In this document: positions 17,074 through 25,010 of the stretch, piece by piece | Numbering within the stretch: position 1 is the first letter of the stretch | Layout of the letters: each line of letters opens with the position of its first letter | DNA from: Nitrospiraceae bacterium UBA6905 | Lineage (GTDB): Bacteria; Nitrospirota; Thermodesulfovibrionia; Thermodesulfovibrionales; UBA6898 | DNA: 26,216 nucleotides | Assembly (NCBI GenBank): GCA_002451165.1 | Contig: DKBH01000061.1 | Location: forward strand, 7,760 to 33,975 | Direction of reading: 5' to 3' | The notes under the pieces: model-generated | Told to the model about the DNA's origin: nothing | Database searches by the model: none | The model's input: the letters and a program-made list of their open reading frames with translations, nothing else | Translations under genes and position numbers: made by a program

Positions 17074-17859
17074 TTGCGCGGGCGAGTACATACGATCGGA
17101 CTCAGGGAGCTGATATTCAATCTGCAGGATTTTTATCTGCTGTCATACAGAGCATCTCTCGGGATTATCAGAAGACCCTTTTACATCAAAGATACCATCG
17201 AGCAGATGGACTATGCCGGTGCGGGGTCTTTTTTCATAGTGGTACTGATATCCTTGTTCGTCGGCATGGCGCTTTCGCTTCAGATATCCGCAGAGCTTTC
17301 GACCCTGGGGCTGAAGATGTACACCGGCAAGATCGTCGGTATATCGATCATCCGTGAGCTCGGTCCGGTTGTCGTCGCGGTCGTCTATGCCGGACGGGTC
17401 GGATCAGGTATCGCCTCTGAACTGGGCTCCATGGTGCTTGGACACCAGGTGGACACGCTGCGCGTCTTCGGCGTAGACCCTACGAGGAAACTGGTCACGC
17501 CGCGCATTGTCAGCGCACTTCTCATGCTGCCCGTGCTTACCATCATCGGGGATGCGGTGTCGCTCCTGGGCGGCTATTACATTGCGGTCAATGTCGCACA
17601 TCAGAGCGGTACCTTCTACTGGAGTTCCATCCGTGAAGTCCTTGACTTTGAGAACGTTTTTTCCGGTATTCTCAAGCCTTTCGTGTTTGGCTATCTGATT
17701 GCAAATATCTGCTGCTTCATGGGCCTTTCGACACAGGGGGGCGCCGTAGGGATGCGCCGTTCGACCACGCGCGCTGTTGTGTATTCTATGATCGTCATCG
17801 TTATCACGGATTTCGTCCTCACACGGGCTTTGCTGTATATCCTGGGGTTCAGCGTATGA
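17074..17859 (+). CDS. mlaE: Phospholipid ABC transporter permease MlaE
   Basis: MlaE is the inner-membrane permease of the MCE-type system that moves phospholipids between inner membrane and periplasm. The protein has about five to six hydrophobic segments and the family core ISIIRELGPVVVAVVYAGRVGSGIASELGSM near residues 90-120, with the EQ-loop-like GHQVDTLRVFGVDP following. The length, 261 residues, is typical. The start is a TTG at 17074: a stop codon lies immediately upstream in frame, the next in-frame ATG would remove the first 45 residues, and GGGGAG at 17063-17068 is 5 nt away. The stop overlaps mlaF as ATGA. No mlaB or mlaC homologue is adjacent. Confidence 0.93.
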   Translation: MRGRVHTIGLRELIFNLQDFYLLSYRASLGIIRRPFYIKDTIEQMDYAGAGSFFIVVLISLFVGMALSLQISAELSTLGLKMYTGKIVGISIIRELGPVVVAVVYAGRVGSGIASELGSMVLGHQVDTLRVFGVDPTRKLVTPRIVSALLMLPVLTIIGDAVSLLGGYYIAVNVAHQSGTFYWSSIREVLDFENVFSGILKPFVFGYLIANICCFMGLSTQGGAVGMRRSTTRAVVYSMIVIVITDFVLTRALLYILGFSV

Positions 17860-18617
17860 TCGAATTTGACCATGTATCGTTCGCCTACGGAGCGAACCAC
17901 GTTCTTCAGGACCTGAGTTTATCCATCGGCTTCGGCGAGCGCGTTGCGGTCCTCGGAGGCAGCGGAGACGGCAAGACGACGATCCTGAAGGTTATTCTCG
18001 GACTGATCAAGCCCGATGCGGGGAGGGTGCTTATCGACGGAGAAGATATCACTACCCGTGACGAAGAAGGCCTGCGGGAGATTCGGATGAAATTCAGCAT
18101 GGTCTTCCAGGAAGGCGCGCTCTTCGATTCCCTTACGGTTAAGGAAAATGTTGCCTTTTGTCTGCGGGAGTATACGCATCTTTCCGAAGAGGATATCGAC
18201 AGAAAGGTCCGGGACATCCTCAGCATGGTAGGAGTCGAGGCTGCCATGCACCTCATGCCGGAAGAGCTGAGCGGGGGAATGCACCGGAGAGTAGCGCTCG
18301 CGCGGTCCCTTGCGGCGTTCGATCCGAAGATGTTCCTGTACGACGAACCGACGACCGGTCTTGATCCGATAAACGCGGACAATATCTGCAGACTGATCCT
18401 CGACCTGGCGCACAACGGCAAGGGCTATATCGTCGTAACACATAAGGTCGTAGATGCACTGAAACTCGCCGAGCGTTTCCTGTTCCTGAAAAGCGGCGTG
18501 ATATTTTTTGACGGCGGCAGGGAAGAGCTTATGACGACTGCGGATCCCGACATCAGGCGTTTTATCAGCGAGTTGAACTACGGAACGGATACGCATGGAG
18601 AGGATTTCCCATCTTAA
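17856..18617 (+). CDS. mlaF: Phospholipid ABC transporter ATP-binding protein MlaF
   Basis: MlaF is the ATPase that powers the MlaE permease on the cytosolic face. The Walker A loop GGSGDGKTT is at residues 34-42, the Q-loop lies in SMVFQEGALFDSLTV near residue 86, the signature LSGGMHRR begins at residue 138, and Walker B ends in D163-E164 (MFLYDEPTTGLDP). A switch histidine is in VVTHKVVDA. GALFDSLTVKENVAF after the Q-loop is characteristic of the MlaF/Ttg2A group. At 253 residues it is a single-domain ABC protein of normal size. The ATGA overlap with mlaE and the 10-nt gap to mlaD indicate one operon. Confidence 0.95.
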   Translation: MIEFDHVSFAYGANHVLQDLSLSIGFGERVAVLGGSGDGKTTILKVILGLIKPDAGRVLIDGEDITTRDEEGLREIRMKFSMVFQEGALFDSLTVKENVAFCLREYTHLSEEDIDRKVRDILSMVGVEAAMHLMPEELSGGMHRRVALARSLAAFDPKMFLYDEPTTGLDPINADNICRLILDLAHNGKGYIVVTHKVVDALKLAERFLFLKSGVIFFDGGREELMTTADPDIRRFISELNYGTDTHGEDFPS

Positions 18618-18627
18618 GGAGGCAGGG

Positions 18628-19689
18628 ATGTATGAAGTAAAAAAACAGCTGGCATGGTCCACCCTGAAAGTAGGAACGGTGATAAGCATAGCGCTGGTGA
18701 CATTGCTGGTAACCGTTTTCTTTGCCGGCAATATCGAGCATTTCCTGTCGCCGAAGGAGATCATTACCATCGATATTTCGGATGTCGGCGGCCTGAGGCG
18801 CGGGTCGCCGGTCTGGTTTGCAGGACTCGAGGTGGGCTCTGTGAAGAGCATAGATCTCGATCCGCAGCATGGCACGGTGGTCACTATTCTCATCGATCGG
18901 AATGCCCTAAAGTACATCAAAAAGGACACGCATGCCACGATTCAAACGATGGGTCTCCTCGGCGACAAATATGTCGAACTCAGCCCCGGGACCCCCGGCG
19001 CGCATCAGCTTAGCCCCGGCGATATGATACCAGGCGCCGTGGAGACGAGCATGCAACAGGTCATGGCAACCGGGGCGACATCGCTCCAAAAACTGAACGA
19101 GGTGATCGAACAGCTCGGCAGCCTTGCGCAGAAGATCGAAAAAGGGGAGGGGACCCTTGCCCTGCTGCTGTCCGACCCGGCGCTCTACAACAATCTCAAG
19201 GATGCGTCTGCGAACATCGCAAGCCTGGCAGCGGATGTACGGAAGGGGAAAGGCACACTGGGGAATCTCATCGAAGATGACGCGCTTTACCGCAAGCTAC
19301 TTGCCTCTGCGGACTCCTTCGAGAGTTTCAGCCTCAGGCTCAAAGACGGTAAGGGTACGCTGAACCGGCTTATCGAGGACAGATCCCTCTATGATCGGCT
19401 GCTCGGCGCCGCCTCTTCCGTAGAGGAATTCGGCCTGAAGCTGAACAATGGCAAGGGCACACTGAACAGCCTTGTCGAAGACACTCGGCTCTACGAGAAT
19501 CTTGCGCTTGCATCCGGCCGTCTCGCTTCAATTCTCCAGAGCATCGACAATGGTAAAGGCACCGCAGGAACTCTGGTGAGGGACGAGGAGCTTGCCCGGG
19601 AGCTTGCTGATACCATCCGAGATTTGAGAGAATTGATCGCTGATGTCAGGAAGCATCCAAGGAATTATTTCAAGTTCAGCCTCTTTTGA
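18628..19689 (+). CDS. mlaD: MlaD-type MCE-domain protein with five C-terminal 34-residue repeats
   Basis: MlaD-type proteins are anchored in the inner membrane by one N-terminal helix and form hexameric periplasmic rings that pass lipids to or from MlaEF. Here a short basic start is followed by a membrane helix (residues ~17-34) and the MCE domain (~40-120), with the signature GGLRRGSPVWFAGLEVGSVKSI. AAGGAGG at 18616-18622 places the start at 18628; an ATG at 18595 would overlap mlaF. At 353 residues it is about twice the length of E. coli MlaD. The extra length is five repeats of G-[KE]-G-T beginning at residues 173, 207, 241, 275 and 309, exactly 34 residues apart, with DxxLYxxL following most. 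The repeats are predicted to be helical and may form an extended tube or rod toward the outer membrane. Confidence 0.92.
   Translation: MYEVKKQLAWSTLKVGTVISIALVTLLVTVFFAGNIEHFLSPKEIITIDISDVGGLRRGSPVWFAGLEVGSVKSIDLDPQHGTVVTILIDRNALKYIKKDTHATIQTMGLLGDKYVELSPGTPGAHQLSPGDMIPGAVETSMQQVMATGATSLQKLNEVIEQLGSLAQKIEKGEGTLALLLSDPALYNNLKDASANIASLAADVRKGKGTLGNLIEDDALYRKLLASADSFESFSLRLKDGKGTLNRLIEDRSLYDRLLGAASSVEEFGLKLNNGKGTLNSLVEDTRLYENLALASGRLASILQSIDNGKGTAGTLVRDEELARELADTIRDLRELIADVRKHPRNYFKFSLF
19144..19653 (+). repeat. Five in-frame 102-bp coding repeats in mlaD
   Basis: The G-[KE]-G-T codons begin at 19144, 19246, 19348, 19450 and 19552, a constant period of 102 bp (34 codons). The DNA copies have diverged while the protein pattern GxGT-x2-L-x2-D-x2-LY-x2-L is kept, suggesting old duplication under selection for structure. 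The fifth copy is the most divergent (DEELARELAD replaces the D-x2-LY part). Confidence 0.85.
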
Positions 19690-19748
19690 GGGTAGACTGA
19701 GCCTTGGTGCAGCCGGCGCTCCGCAGAGCCGACGCAATTTTTACCTGC

Positions 19749-19777
19749 TTGATTTCGGCACGGGGATAAACTATTAT
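19749..19777 (+). promoter_or_regulatory. Candidate sigma-70 promoter for manC-manB
   Basis: TTGATT at 19749-19754 and TATTAT at 19772-19777 are separated by exactly 17 nt and match consensus at four and five of six bases. Transcription would start near 19784, leaving a leader of about 170 nt before manC. Upstream, at 19718-19742, a short GCTC/GAGC hairpin is followed ten bases later by five T, which could weakly terminate mlaEFD. Confidence 0.5.
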
Positions 19778-19953
19778 TTTCCAGCAATGAAGCGATACAT
19801 TACTGCCATGCTCATATCGTGTGTAGTTGGAAAGTCAATTGTGATATCGGTTCCTTTTTCGGGGATCGTCAAGGTACCCTCAGCTAGCACATCTGCTCGT
19901 CTTGTTGGCGATGTGATCCGACACACGGTCAGGAGCAGAGAAAGGATTTGATG

Positions 19954-21405
19954 ATGATAACGCCGGTTATACTTTCCGGTGGCTCCGGCACGAGGCTCTG
20001 GCCGCTGTCCCGTGAGCTCTATCCGAAACAGCTTCTGCCTCTTGCCGGTATCCATACCATGTTGCAGGAGACGATCCTTCGCCTGAATGGCATCAGTGTA
20101 GTTGACGCTCCGCTTATCGTGGCCAACGACAGCCACCGCTTCATGATTGCTGAGCAGATGCGCCTGATCGGCATAAAACCCTCCGCGATCATCCTCGAGC
20201 CTGTGGGCAGAAACACGGCGCCGGCCGTGGCGGTCTCTGCTATCCATGCTGCGGTGAAAGGCGATGATCCTGTCCTCTTGGTGCTTCCTGCTGACCATGT
20301 GATACGGGATATGGCACCCTTCCATGCCGCAGTTGCTGTGGGAGAAAGACTCGCGCTCAAGGGCCGGCTCGTGACATTTGGGATTGTGCCCGGCGGCCCG
20401 GAAACAGGATATGGCTATATAAAGAAGGGCAAAGGCATTCCTGAAAAAACGCATTCGCGTAGACGCTCAGCCGAAGGCCATTTCCCCGCATTTGCCGTGG
20501 AGCGCTTTGTGGAAAAGCCCGACCTTGTCACGGCAAAAAAATATGTTGCCTCGGGTGAATACCTCTGGAATAGCGGCATGTTCATGTTCAGGGCATCCGT
20601 TTACCTCAGGGAACTGAAGCGGTTTGCGCCGGCAATGCTCGCAGCGTGCCGAAAGGCGTATAAGGGGGCGAAGAAGGACCTCGACTTCCTGAGGCTTGGA
20701 GCAGAAGCCTTTGCCGCAAGCCCGGCTGATTCCATAGACTATGCGGTGATGGAAAATACGGCATCTGCGACGGTCATACCCCTTGCTGCGGGGTGGAGCG
20801 ATGTCGGTTCCTGGTCATCGCTGTGGGAGGTGCATCGGCGCGACAAGTCCGGAAACGCTCTTGCTGGTGATGTGATCGTCAGAGACACGAAGAATTCTCT
20901 CATCCATGCAGGCAGCCGGCTTGTGGCGGCGATCGGTTTAAAGGACCTCGTCATTGTCGAGACTGCTGATGCCGTGCTGGTTGCACACAAAGATCACTGC
21001 CAGAAGGTGAAGCAGGTCGTCGACCATCTTCGGGAGGCAAAGCGAGATGAAGCGCTCCTGCACCGGCGTGTCAACAGACCGTGGGGCGCGTACGAATGCA
21101 TCGACAGCGAAGACCGTTTCCAGGTCAAGCGCATCACGGTCAACCCTGGTGCAAGCCTCTCGCTCCAGAAACATATGCACAGGGCAGAGCATTGGGTGGT
21201 GGTCAAAGGCACAGCGCGCATCACGAAGGGTGATACGGTGGTGACCTTGAGCGAGAACGAATCGACGTACATACCACTTGGCATCCGGCACCGCCTCGAA
21301 AATCCGGGGAAGATCCCTCTTGAGCTGATCGAGGTGCAGTCCGGGAGTTATCTCGGCGAGGACGACATTGAGCGATTTGAGGACAGGTATGGCAGAAATG
21401 CATAA
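19954..21405 (+). CDS. manC: Mannose-1-phosphate guanylyltransferase / mannose-6-phosphate isomerase
   Basis: This 483-residue enzyme makes GDP-mannose from GTP and mannose-1-phosphate, the substrate of Gmd. The N-terminal nucleotidyltransferase domain starts with LSGGSGTRLWPLSRE (residues 7-21), and the second signature FVEKP is at 185-189. The C-terminal cupin domain (about 365-480), with SLQKHMHRAEHWVVVKGTA, is the type-II phosphomannose isomerase part that interconverts fructose-6-P and mannose-6-P. AAAGGA at 19941-19946 fits the ATG at 19954 (7-nt spacer) better than the one at 19951; a TTG at 19948 is also in frame. A basic insert (GIPEKTHSRRRSAEGH, about 160-175) separates the two signatures, longer than usual. 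It belongs with manB 77 nt downstream. Confidence 0.95.
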   Translation: MITPVILSGGSGTRLWPLSRELYPKQLLPLAGIHTMLQETILRLNGISVVDAPLIVANDSHRFMIAEQMRLIGIKPSAIILEPVGRNTAPAVAVSAIHAAVKGDDPVLLVLPADHVIRDMAPFHAAVAVGERLALKGRLVTFGIVPGGPETGYGYIKKGKGIPEKTHSRRRSAEGHFPAFAVERFVEKPDLVTAKKYVASGEYLWNSGMFMFRASVYLRELKRFAPAMLAACRKAYKGAKKDLDFLRLGAEAFAASPADSIDYAVMENTASATVIPLAAGWSDVGSWSSLWEVHRRDKSGNALAGDVIVRDTKNSLIHAGSRLVAAIGLKDLVIVETADAVLVAHKDHCQKVKQVVDHLREAKRDEALLHRRVNRPWGAYECIDSEDRFQVKRITVNPGASLSLQKHMHRAEHWVVVKGTARITKGDTVVTLSENESTYIPLGIRHRLENPGKIPLELIEVQSGSYLGEDDIERFEDRYGRNA

Positions 21406-21482
21406 GTTTACAGCTTGGTATATGATGTATTCTATTGGCTATGTTTACAAATCGAGCATTGACAACCGGGAATCTTCAGGCG

Positions 21483-22829
21483 ATGGATTGTTTCAAGGCC
21501 TATGACATTCGGGGCAGGGTCCCGGACGAACTGAATGTGGACATTGCCTATCGGATCGGCAGGGCATACGCAGAAGCGATCAATCCCGAAGACGTGGTGG
21601 TCGGACGCGATGTCAGGCATTCGGGCAGAGAGCTTACCATAGCACTGGTGAGGGGGCTTGTGGACGCTGGGGTAGTGGTAAGCGACATTGGGTTGTGCGG
21701 CACCGAAGAGGTCTACTTTGCCACGTTCAGCAGACAGATGGGAGGTGGCATCATGGTCACTGCCAGCCATAATCCTGCTGACTATAACGGCATGAAGATG
21801 GTCAGAAGGAAATCGACGCCAATCAGCGGCGACAGCGGACTTGGCAGGATCAGGGAACTGGCAGAGAAGGATACCTTTGTGCGGGCTGCGTCAAAAGGTA
21901 AGGTGCTCGGGCTCAGCTGCCGCGACGATTACGTGAGACATATGTTGGGCTACATCGATGCAGCAAAGCTTGGGCCGCTCAGGATCGTCGTTAATGCAGG
22001 CAACGGCACTGCAGGGCCGGTGCTTGACATGCTCGAGGAACACCTGCCCTTCACCTTCATCAAGATCAATCACGAGCCGGATGGCGATTTTCCGAGCGGA
22101 ATTCCCAACCCACTTCTGCCGGAGAACCGATCCGCGACTGCCGAAGCCGTGAAGAATCAGAGCGCCGATCTCGGCATAGCATGGGACGGTGATTTTGACC
22201 GCTGTTTCTTTTTTGACGAGCAGGGAAGGTTCATCGAAGGTTACTACATCGTTGGGCTGCTTGCAAAAGCGGTCCTGGCCAAGACCCCGGGGGCACGCAT
22301 TATCCATGATCCACGTCTCATCTGGAACACCATCGACATCGTGAAGAAGTCGGGCGGCATCCCGGTGCAGTCAAAGACCGGCCACGCCTTTATCAAGGAA
22401 CGGATGAGGGCCGAGGACGCTGCCTATGGCGGTGAGATGTCGGCCCATCATTACTTCAGGGATTTTGCCTATTGCGACAGCGGCATGATACCCTGGCTGC
22501 TCGTCACGGAGATCATGTCCGTGCTCGGCAAGCCGCTTTCGGAGCTCGTCAACGAGCGCGTGGAGATGTTTCCCGCGAGCGGCGAGATCAATCGAAGGCT
22601 GCAGGATCCAACTGTGGCAATTGCAAGGGTTGGGGATGTATTTATCCCCGATGCTCTGATGGTTGATTATACCGACGGCCTGAGCGTGGAGCATCAGTCG
22701 TGGCGATTCAACCTGAGGCCCTCGAACACCGAGCCGGTGGTACGGCTGAACGTAGAGTCCCGCTTTGATGAAGCGCTCATGCGCGCTAAGACCGCGGATA
22801 TCCTTTCCATCCTTGATTCCTTTTCCTGA
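21483..22829 (+). CDS. manB: Phosphomannomutase (alpha-D-phosphohexomutase family)
   Basis: This enzyme converts mannose-6-phosphate to mannose-1-phosphate, feeding ManC; relatives also act on glucose phosphates. All four active-site elements are present: TASHNP with phosphoserine S95, the metal loop D235-G-D237-F-D239-R240, the sugar-binding GGEMSAHHYF near residue 318, and the phosphate-binding RPSNTEP near the C-terminus. The ATG at 21483 gives MDCFKAYDIRG, matching the beginning of CpsG-type enzymes, and a 448-residue protein. Starts at 21441 or TTG 21435 would add 14-16 unconserved residues. The ribosome-binding site is weak (GGGAA, 10-nt spacer). Placement after manC supports the mannose role over a phosphoglucomutase one. 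Confidence 0.93.
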   Translation: MDCFKAYDIRGRVPDELNVDIAYRIGRAYAEAINPEDVVVGRDVRHSGRELTIALVRGLVDAGVVVSDIGLCGTEEVYFATFSRQMGGGIMVTASHNPADYNGMKMVRRKSTPISGDSGLGRIRELAEKDTFVRAASKGKVLGLSCRDDYVRHMLGYIDAAKLGPLRIVVNAGNGTAGPVLDMLEEHLPFTFIKINHEPDGDFPSGIPNPLLPENRSATAEAVKNQSADLGIAWDGDFDRCFFFDEQGRFIEGYYIVGLLAKAVLAKTPGARIIHDPRLIWNTIDIVKKSGGIPVQSKTGHAFIKERMRAEDAAYGGEMSAHHYFRDFAYCDSGMIPWLLVTEIMSVLGKPLSELVNERVEMFPASGEINRRLQDPTVAIARVGDVFIPDALMVDYTDGLSVEHQSWRFNLRPSNTEPVVRLNVESRFDEALMRAKTADILSILDSFS

Positions 22830-22832
22830 AGG

Positions 22833-22848
22833 GCAGCGAGGTCGCTGC
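22833..22848 (+). terminator. GC-rich hairpin just after manB
   Basis: GCAGCGA and TCGCTGC are perfect inverted repeats separated by two bases, three nt past the manB stop; in practice a 6-bp stem with an AGGT loop. No T-run follows, so it may be a pause, an mRNA-stabilising hairpin or a factor-dependent end rather than an intrinsic terminator. Confidence 0.35.
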
Positions 22849-23068
22849 GGCGGAAAGGTCTCTAGTATGCGACGGCAGGCACCGTTCATCATCGGAAGGT
22901 CTTCCGTTGTTCTGGCCGCCGGACGTCTTTTGACGAAAAGCCCCCTGGAAAAGGCGATGCAGAAGAGCAATATGCACAGCATCCTGATGCCCGGCCGCAG
23001 CTTGCCCGTCAATGCTTGATTTAATACGGTGATACGATTACAGTAAGATAATGACGCCGGGAGCAAAG

Positions 23069-24151
23069 ATGCCTGAACTCTTGAAGGCGGTCCTATCATT
23101 CGCCGTTCCCCTCTGTATCACCCTGTTCGTTCTCCCGAAATTCGCCCATATCGCCTCAGCGCTCGGCCTTGTTGACCAGCCGGGAAGGCGCAAGGTACAC
23201 ACCAGCCCGCGGCCGCTCGTGGGCGGCCTTGCCATGTCGCTTGGTGTTGCCGTAGGCTGCCTCCTCTTCATGCCCCTGACCTTGATAAAGGGCCATGCGG
23301 GAGGCAGTATGCGCGGTTTCTATGCGGGTCTGGTAATCCTTGTTCTCATCGGGTTTTTCGACGATTTCCAGGAGGTGAATCATCGTCTGAAGTTCTTGGT
23401 GCAGATCGTCGCCGCGGTGATGGTAGTATACTTCAGCCGCATCTCGCTGACCACGTTCGGCGATCTCCTGCATCTGGGATCGATCGATTTTCCGTCTCTC
23501 GGCCTGCCCATGACCGTGCTCGGCATGGTAGGGGTCATCAACGCGCTGAACATGATCGACGGCGTTGACGGCCTCGCAGGAGGCGTATCGCTTGTGGCAT
23601 TTGCCACGTTCGCTCTTCTCTCTTTTGTTGACGGCCACACGACCATCCTGCTTCTGTGCCTTGCCGTCAGCGGCGCTCTTGTCGCATTCCTCACCTATAA
23701 CTGGCACCCGTCCCGCCTCTTCATGGGAGATGCAGGCAGCCTTTTCCTCGGCTTTTCAGTCAGCTTCGTAGCGATCGTCATAACGCAGGATGCGGGAAGC
23801 CAGGTGAAACCTGTTGCGCCGTTGCTTGTTCTTGCCGTGCCTATCACCGACACCCTCACCGTGATGACCAAGAGAGTGATGAAGGGCAGAAGCCCGTTTT
23901 ACGCTGATAAGACCCACCTGCACCATATCCTGCTGAAGTTCGGATTCACCAAGCGGCAGACAGCCGTGATCATAATAGCAATGACTGCTGCCTTTTCTCT
24001 GTTGGCCATTGTCGGGACCTTGCTCGACGTTCCTGAATACGATCTGTTCCTGGTTTTTCTTATCTATTTTTTTTCGTATTTCTCCGCATCCTTCTTTGTG
24101 AAGAGAATCTTCAGCTACCGCAGGACAAAAGAAAACCGCGTAGCAGTCTAG
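23069..24151 (+). CDS. WecA/MraY-family undecaprenyl-phosphate sugar-1-phosphate transferase
   Basis: This polytopic membrane enzyme (about 11 helices, 360 residues) belongs to the family that links a HexNAc-1-phosphate to a polyprenyl phosphate, starting O-antigen, enterobacterial-common-antigen-like or other lipid-linked glycans. The catalytic acidic pair is D98-D99 (FFDDFQEVNHRLK), the magnesium-binding NMIDG is at 161-165, GDAGSLFLGF follows near 220, and the HLHH motif is at 283-286. The latter, in the TD...HxHH arrangement, favours WecA-type over MraY. GGGAG with a 5-nt spacer supports the ATG at 23069; the ATG at 23051 would add six residues. The neighbouring GDP-mannose and GDP-fucose genes suggest a surface polysaccharide. 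The exact sugar cannot be read from the sequence. Confidence 0.9.
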   Translation: MPELLKAVLSFAVPLCITLFVLPKFAHIASALGLVDQPGRRKVHTSPRPLVGGLAMSLGVAVGCLLFMPLTLIKGHAGGSMRGFYAGLVILVLIGFFDDFQEVNHRLKFLVQIVAAVMVVYFSRISLTTFGDLLHLGSIDFPSLGLPMTVLGMVGVINALNMIDGVDGLAGGVSLVAFATFALLSFVDGHTTILLLCLAVSGALVAFLTYNWHPSRLFMGDAGSLFLGFSVSFVAIVITQDAGSQVKPVAPLLVLAVPITDTLTVMTKRVMKGRSPFYADKTHLHHILLKFGFTKRQTAVIIIAMTAAFSLLAIVGTLLDVPEYDLFLVFLIYFFSYFSASFFVKRIFSYRRTKENRVAV

Positions 24152-24211
24152 GCAGGCAACGATCCGCAGACATGCAGGATTTGACAGGAAGAAGCAACTC
24201 TCTCCAGAGGG

Positions 24212-24243
24212 CGCCGCACGTTGCAAACAGACTCTATGCGGCG
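24212..24243. terminator. Inverted repeat between convergent genes
   Basis: CGCCGCA (24212-24218) and TGCGGCG (24237-24243) form a perfect 7-bp stem around an 18-nt loop, between the + strand transferase gene and the minus-strand HEAT gene. It could act as a shared stop for both, but there is no adjacent T-run on either strand. The remaining bases of the 107-nt gap show nothing. Confidence 0.3.
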
Positions 24244-24258
24244 GGAGGCATGAGCGGT

Positions 24259-24723
24259 TTATCCCCCGAATTTTTTTAATGCTTCTTTCGCAGCATGTGC
24301 CACGATCCTGTCAGGGTCGGAAGCGGCGTGTTCAAGCGCCTTTCTTGCCGCATCGCCTCCTATTTGGCCAAGGCTCCTGGCAACGTTCTTTCTCACCATA
24401 TAGGAAGAGTCACCAAGAGCACTGATGAGGTCTTCTACCGCACTGCCAGCGCGCAACAGGCCGAGCGATTTGGCAGCGCTCTTCCGCACCCATTCCTCGG
24501 GGTCTCTCAGAAGGGGTATAATGGCCGGCACTGCCTCTGACGCACCAAGTTCTGCAAGAGCAAAGGCCGCATTATTACGGACCGCTGAGCTCTCGTCTCT
24601 CAGAGCGGTCATTAGTGGCAGTATGGCGCGCCCGTCTTTCAGCTTCCCCAGGTCCTGGGCTGATTGAGCCCTTTGTATCCCGGAGCCACTCTTCAGCATG
24701 GCTGCCAATCTCTCAAAACTCAT
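24259..24723 (-). CDS. HEAT-repeat protein
   Basis: This 154-residue cytosolic protein has no signal peptide, membrane segment or cysteine. Its sequence is about four to five tandem ~31-residue HEAT (PBS-lyase-like) repeats: DGRAILPLMTALRDESSAVR, EAVPAIIPLLRDPEEWVR, SAVEDLISALGDSSYMVR, then a shorter last unit (AARKALEHAASDPDRIV). Each pairs two helices and carries the usual D-x3-VR turn. Such proteins are scaffolds or regulators that bind other proteins; no catalytic residues can be assigned. The start ATG follows GGGAGG with a 6-nt spacer. It is transcribed alone, divergently from the cytochrome operon, and could be linked to it or only adjacent. Confidence 0.88.
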   Translation of the reverse strand: MSFERLAAMLKSGSGIQRAQSAQDLGKLKDGRAILPLMTALRDESSAVRNNAAFALAELGASEAVPAIIPLLRDPEEWVRKSAAKSLGLLRAGSAVEDLISALGDSSYMVRKNVARSLGQIGGDAARKALEHAASDPDRIVAHAAKEALKKFGG

Positions 24724-24792
24724 TCGTTTCCTCCCTTCGCGTCAGGACAGGCGTTACTTCATTTTCGATATTCTCTGCACCATCGCCATAAA

Positions 24793-24801
24793 ATTATAGC
24801 A
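24793..24801 (-). promoter_or_regulatory. Extended -10 promoter for the HEAT-repeat gene
   Basis: The minus strand reads TGCTATAAT, a perfect extended -10 (TGn plus TATAAT). The -35 region is poor, which is normal for extended -10 promoters. Transcription would begin about 60 nt before the ATG. Confidence 0.55.
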
Positions 24802-24903
24802 TGCCGCCCCAAGGGGAAGGAAATCCGCCCATGTCACCACTACCATAACCGGCACCATTATACCTGCAGTGCCGGAACCATCAAGAAAAATAGTACTTTC
24901 TCC

Positions 24904-24932
24904 TTGTAAGTCTCTGCAATTTAGTATAAAAT
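24904..24932 (+). promoter_or_regulatory. Candidate promoter for the decaheme cytochrome operon
   Basis: TTGTAA at 24904-24909 and TAAAAT at 24927-24932 are spaced by 17 nt, matching consensus at four and five of six bases. An overlapping TATAAA (24925-24930) gives a 15-nt spacer. A leader of about 70 nt would follow, ending in the strong AAAGGAGG at 24997-25004. Confidence 0.5.
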
Positions 24933-25010
24933 TCCGGCAATTGCCATTTCCTCCAGGTGCCGTCGGCATGTCTTGGCAGGGACCGCAAGATCTTATAAAG
25001 GAGGGGTTAG

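Noticed and set aside
22765..23019. An 84-codon frame overlapping the end of manB and the following gap
   Set aside because: Starts inside manB in another frame without a ribosome-binding site; basic, low-information translation.
24242..24277. CGGG/CCCG arms followed by seven T, resembling an intrinsic terminator for the transferase gene
   Set aside because: The stem is only 4 bp around a 19-nt loop and the T-run encodes the conserved lysine-rich C-terminus of the HEAT-repeat protein on the other strand.
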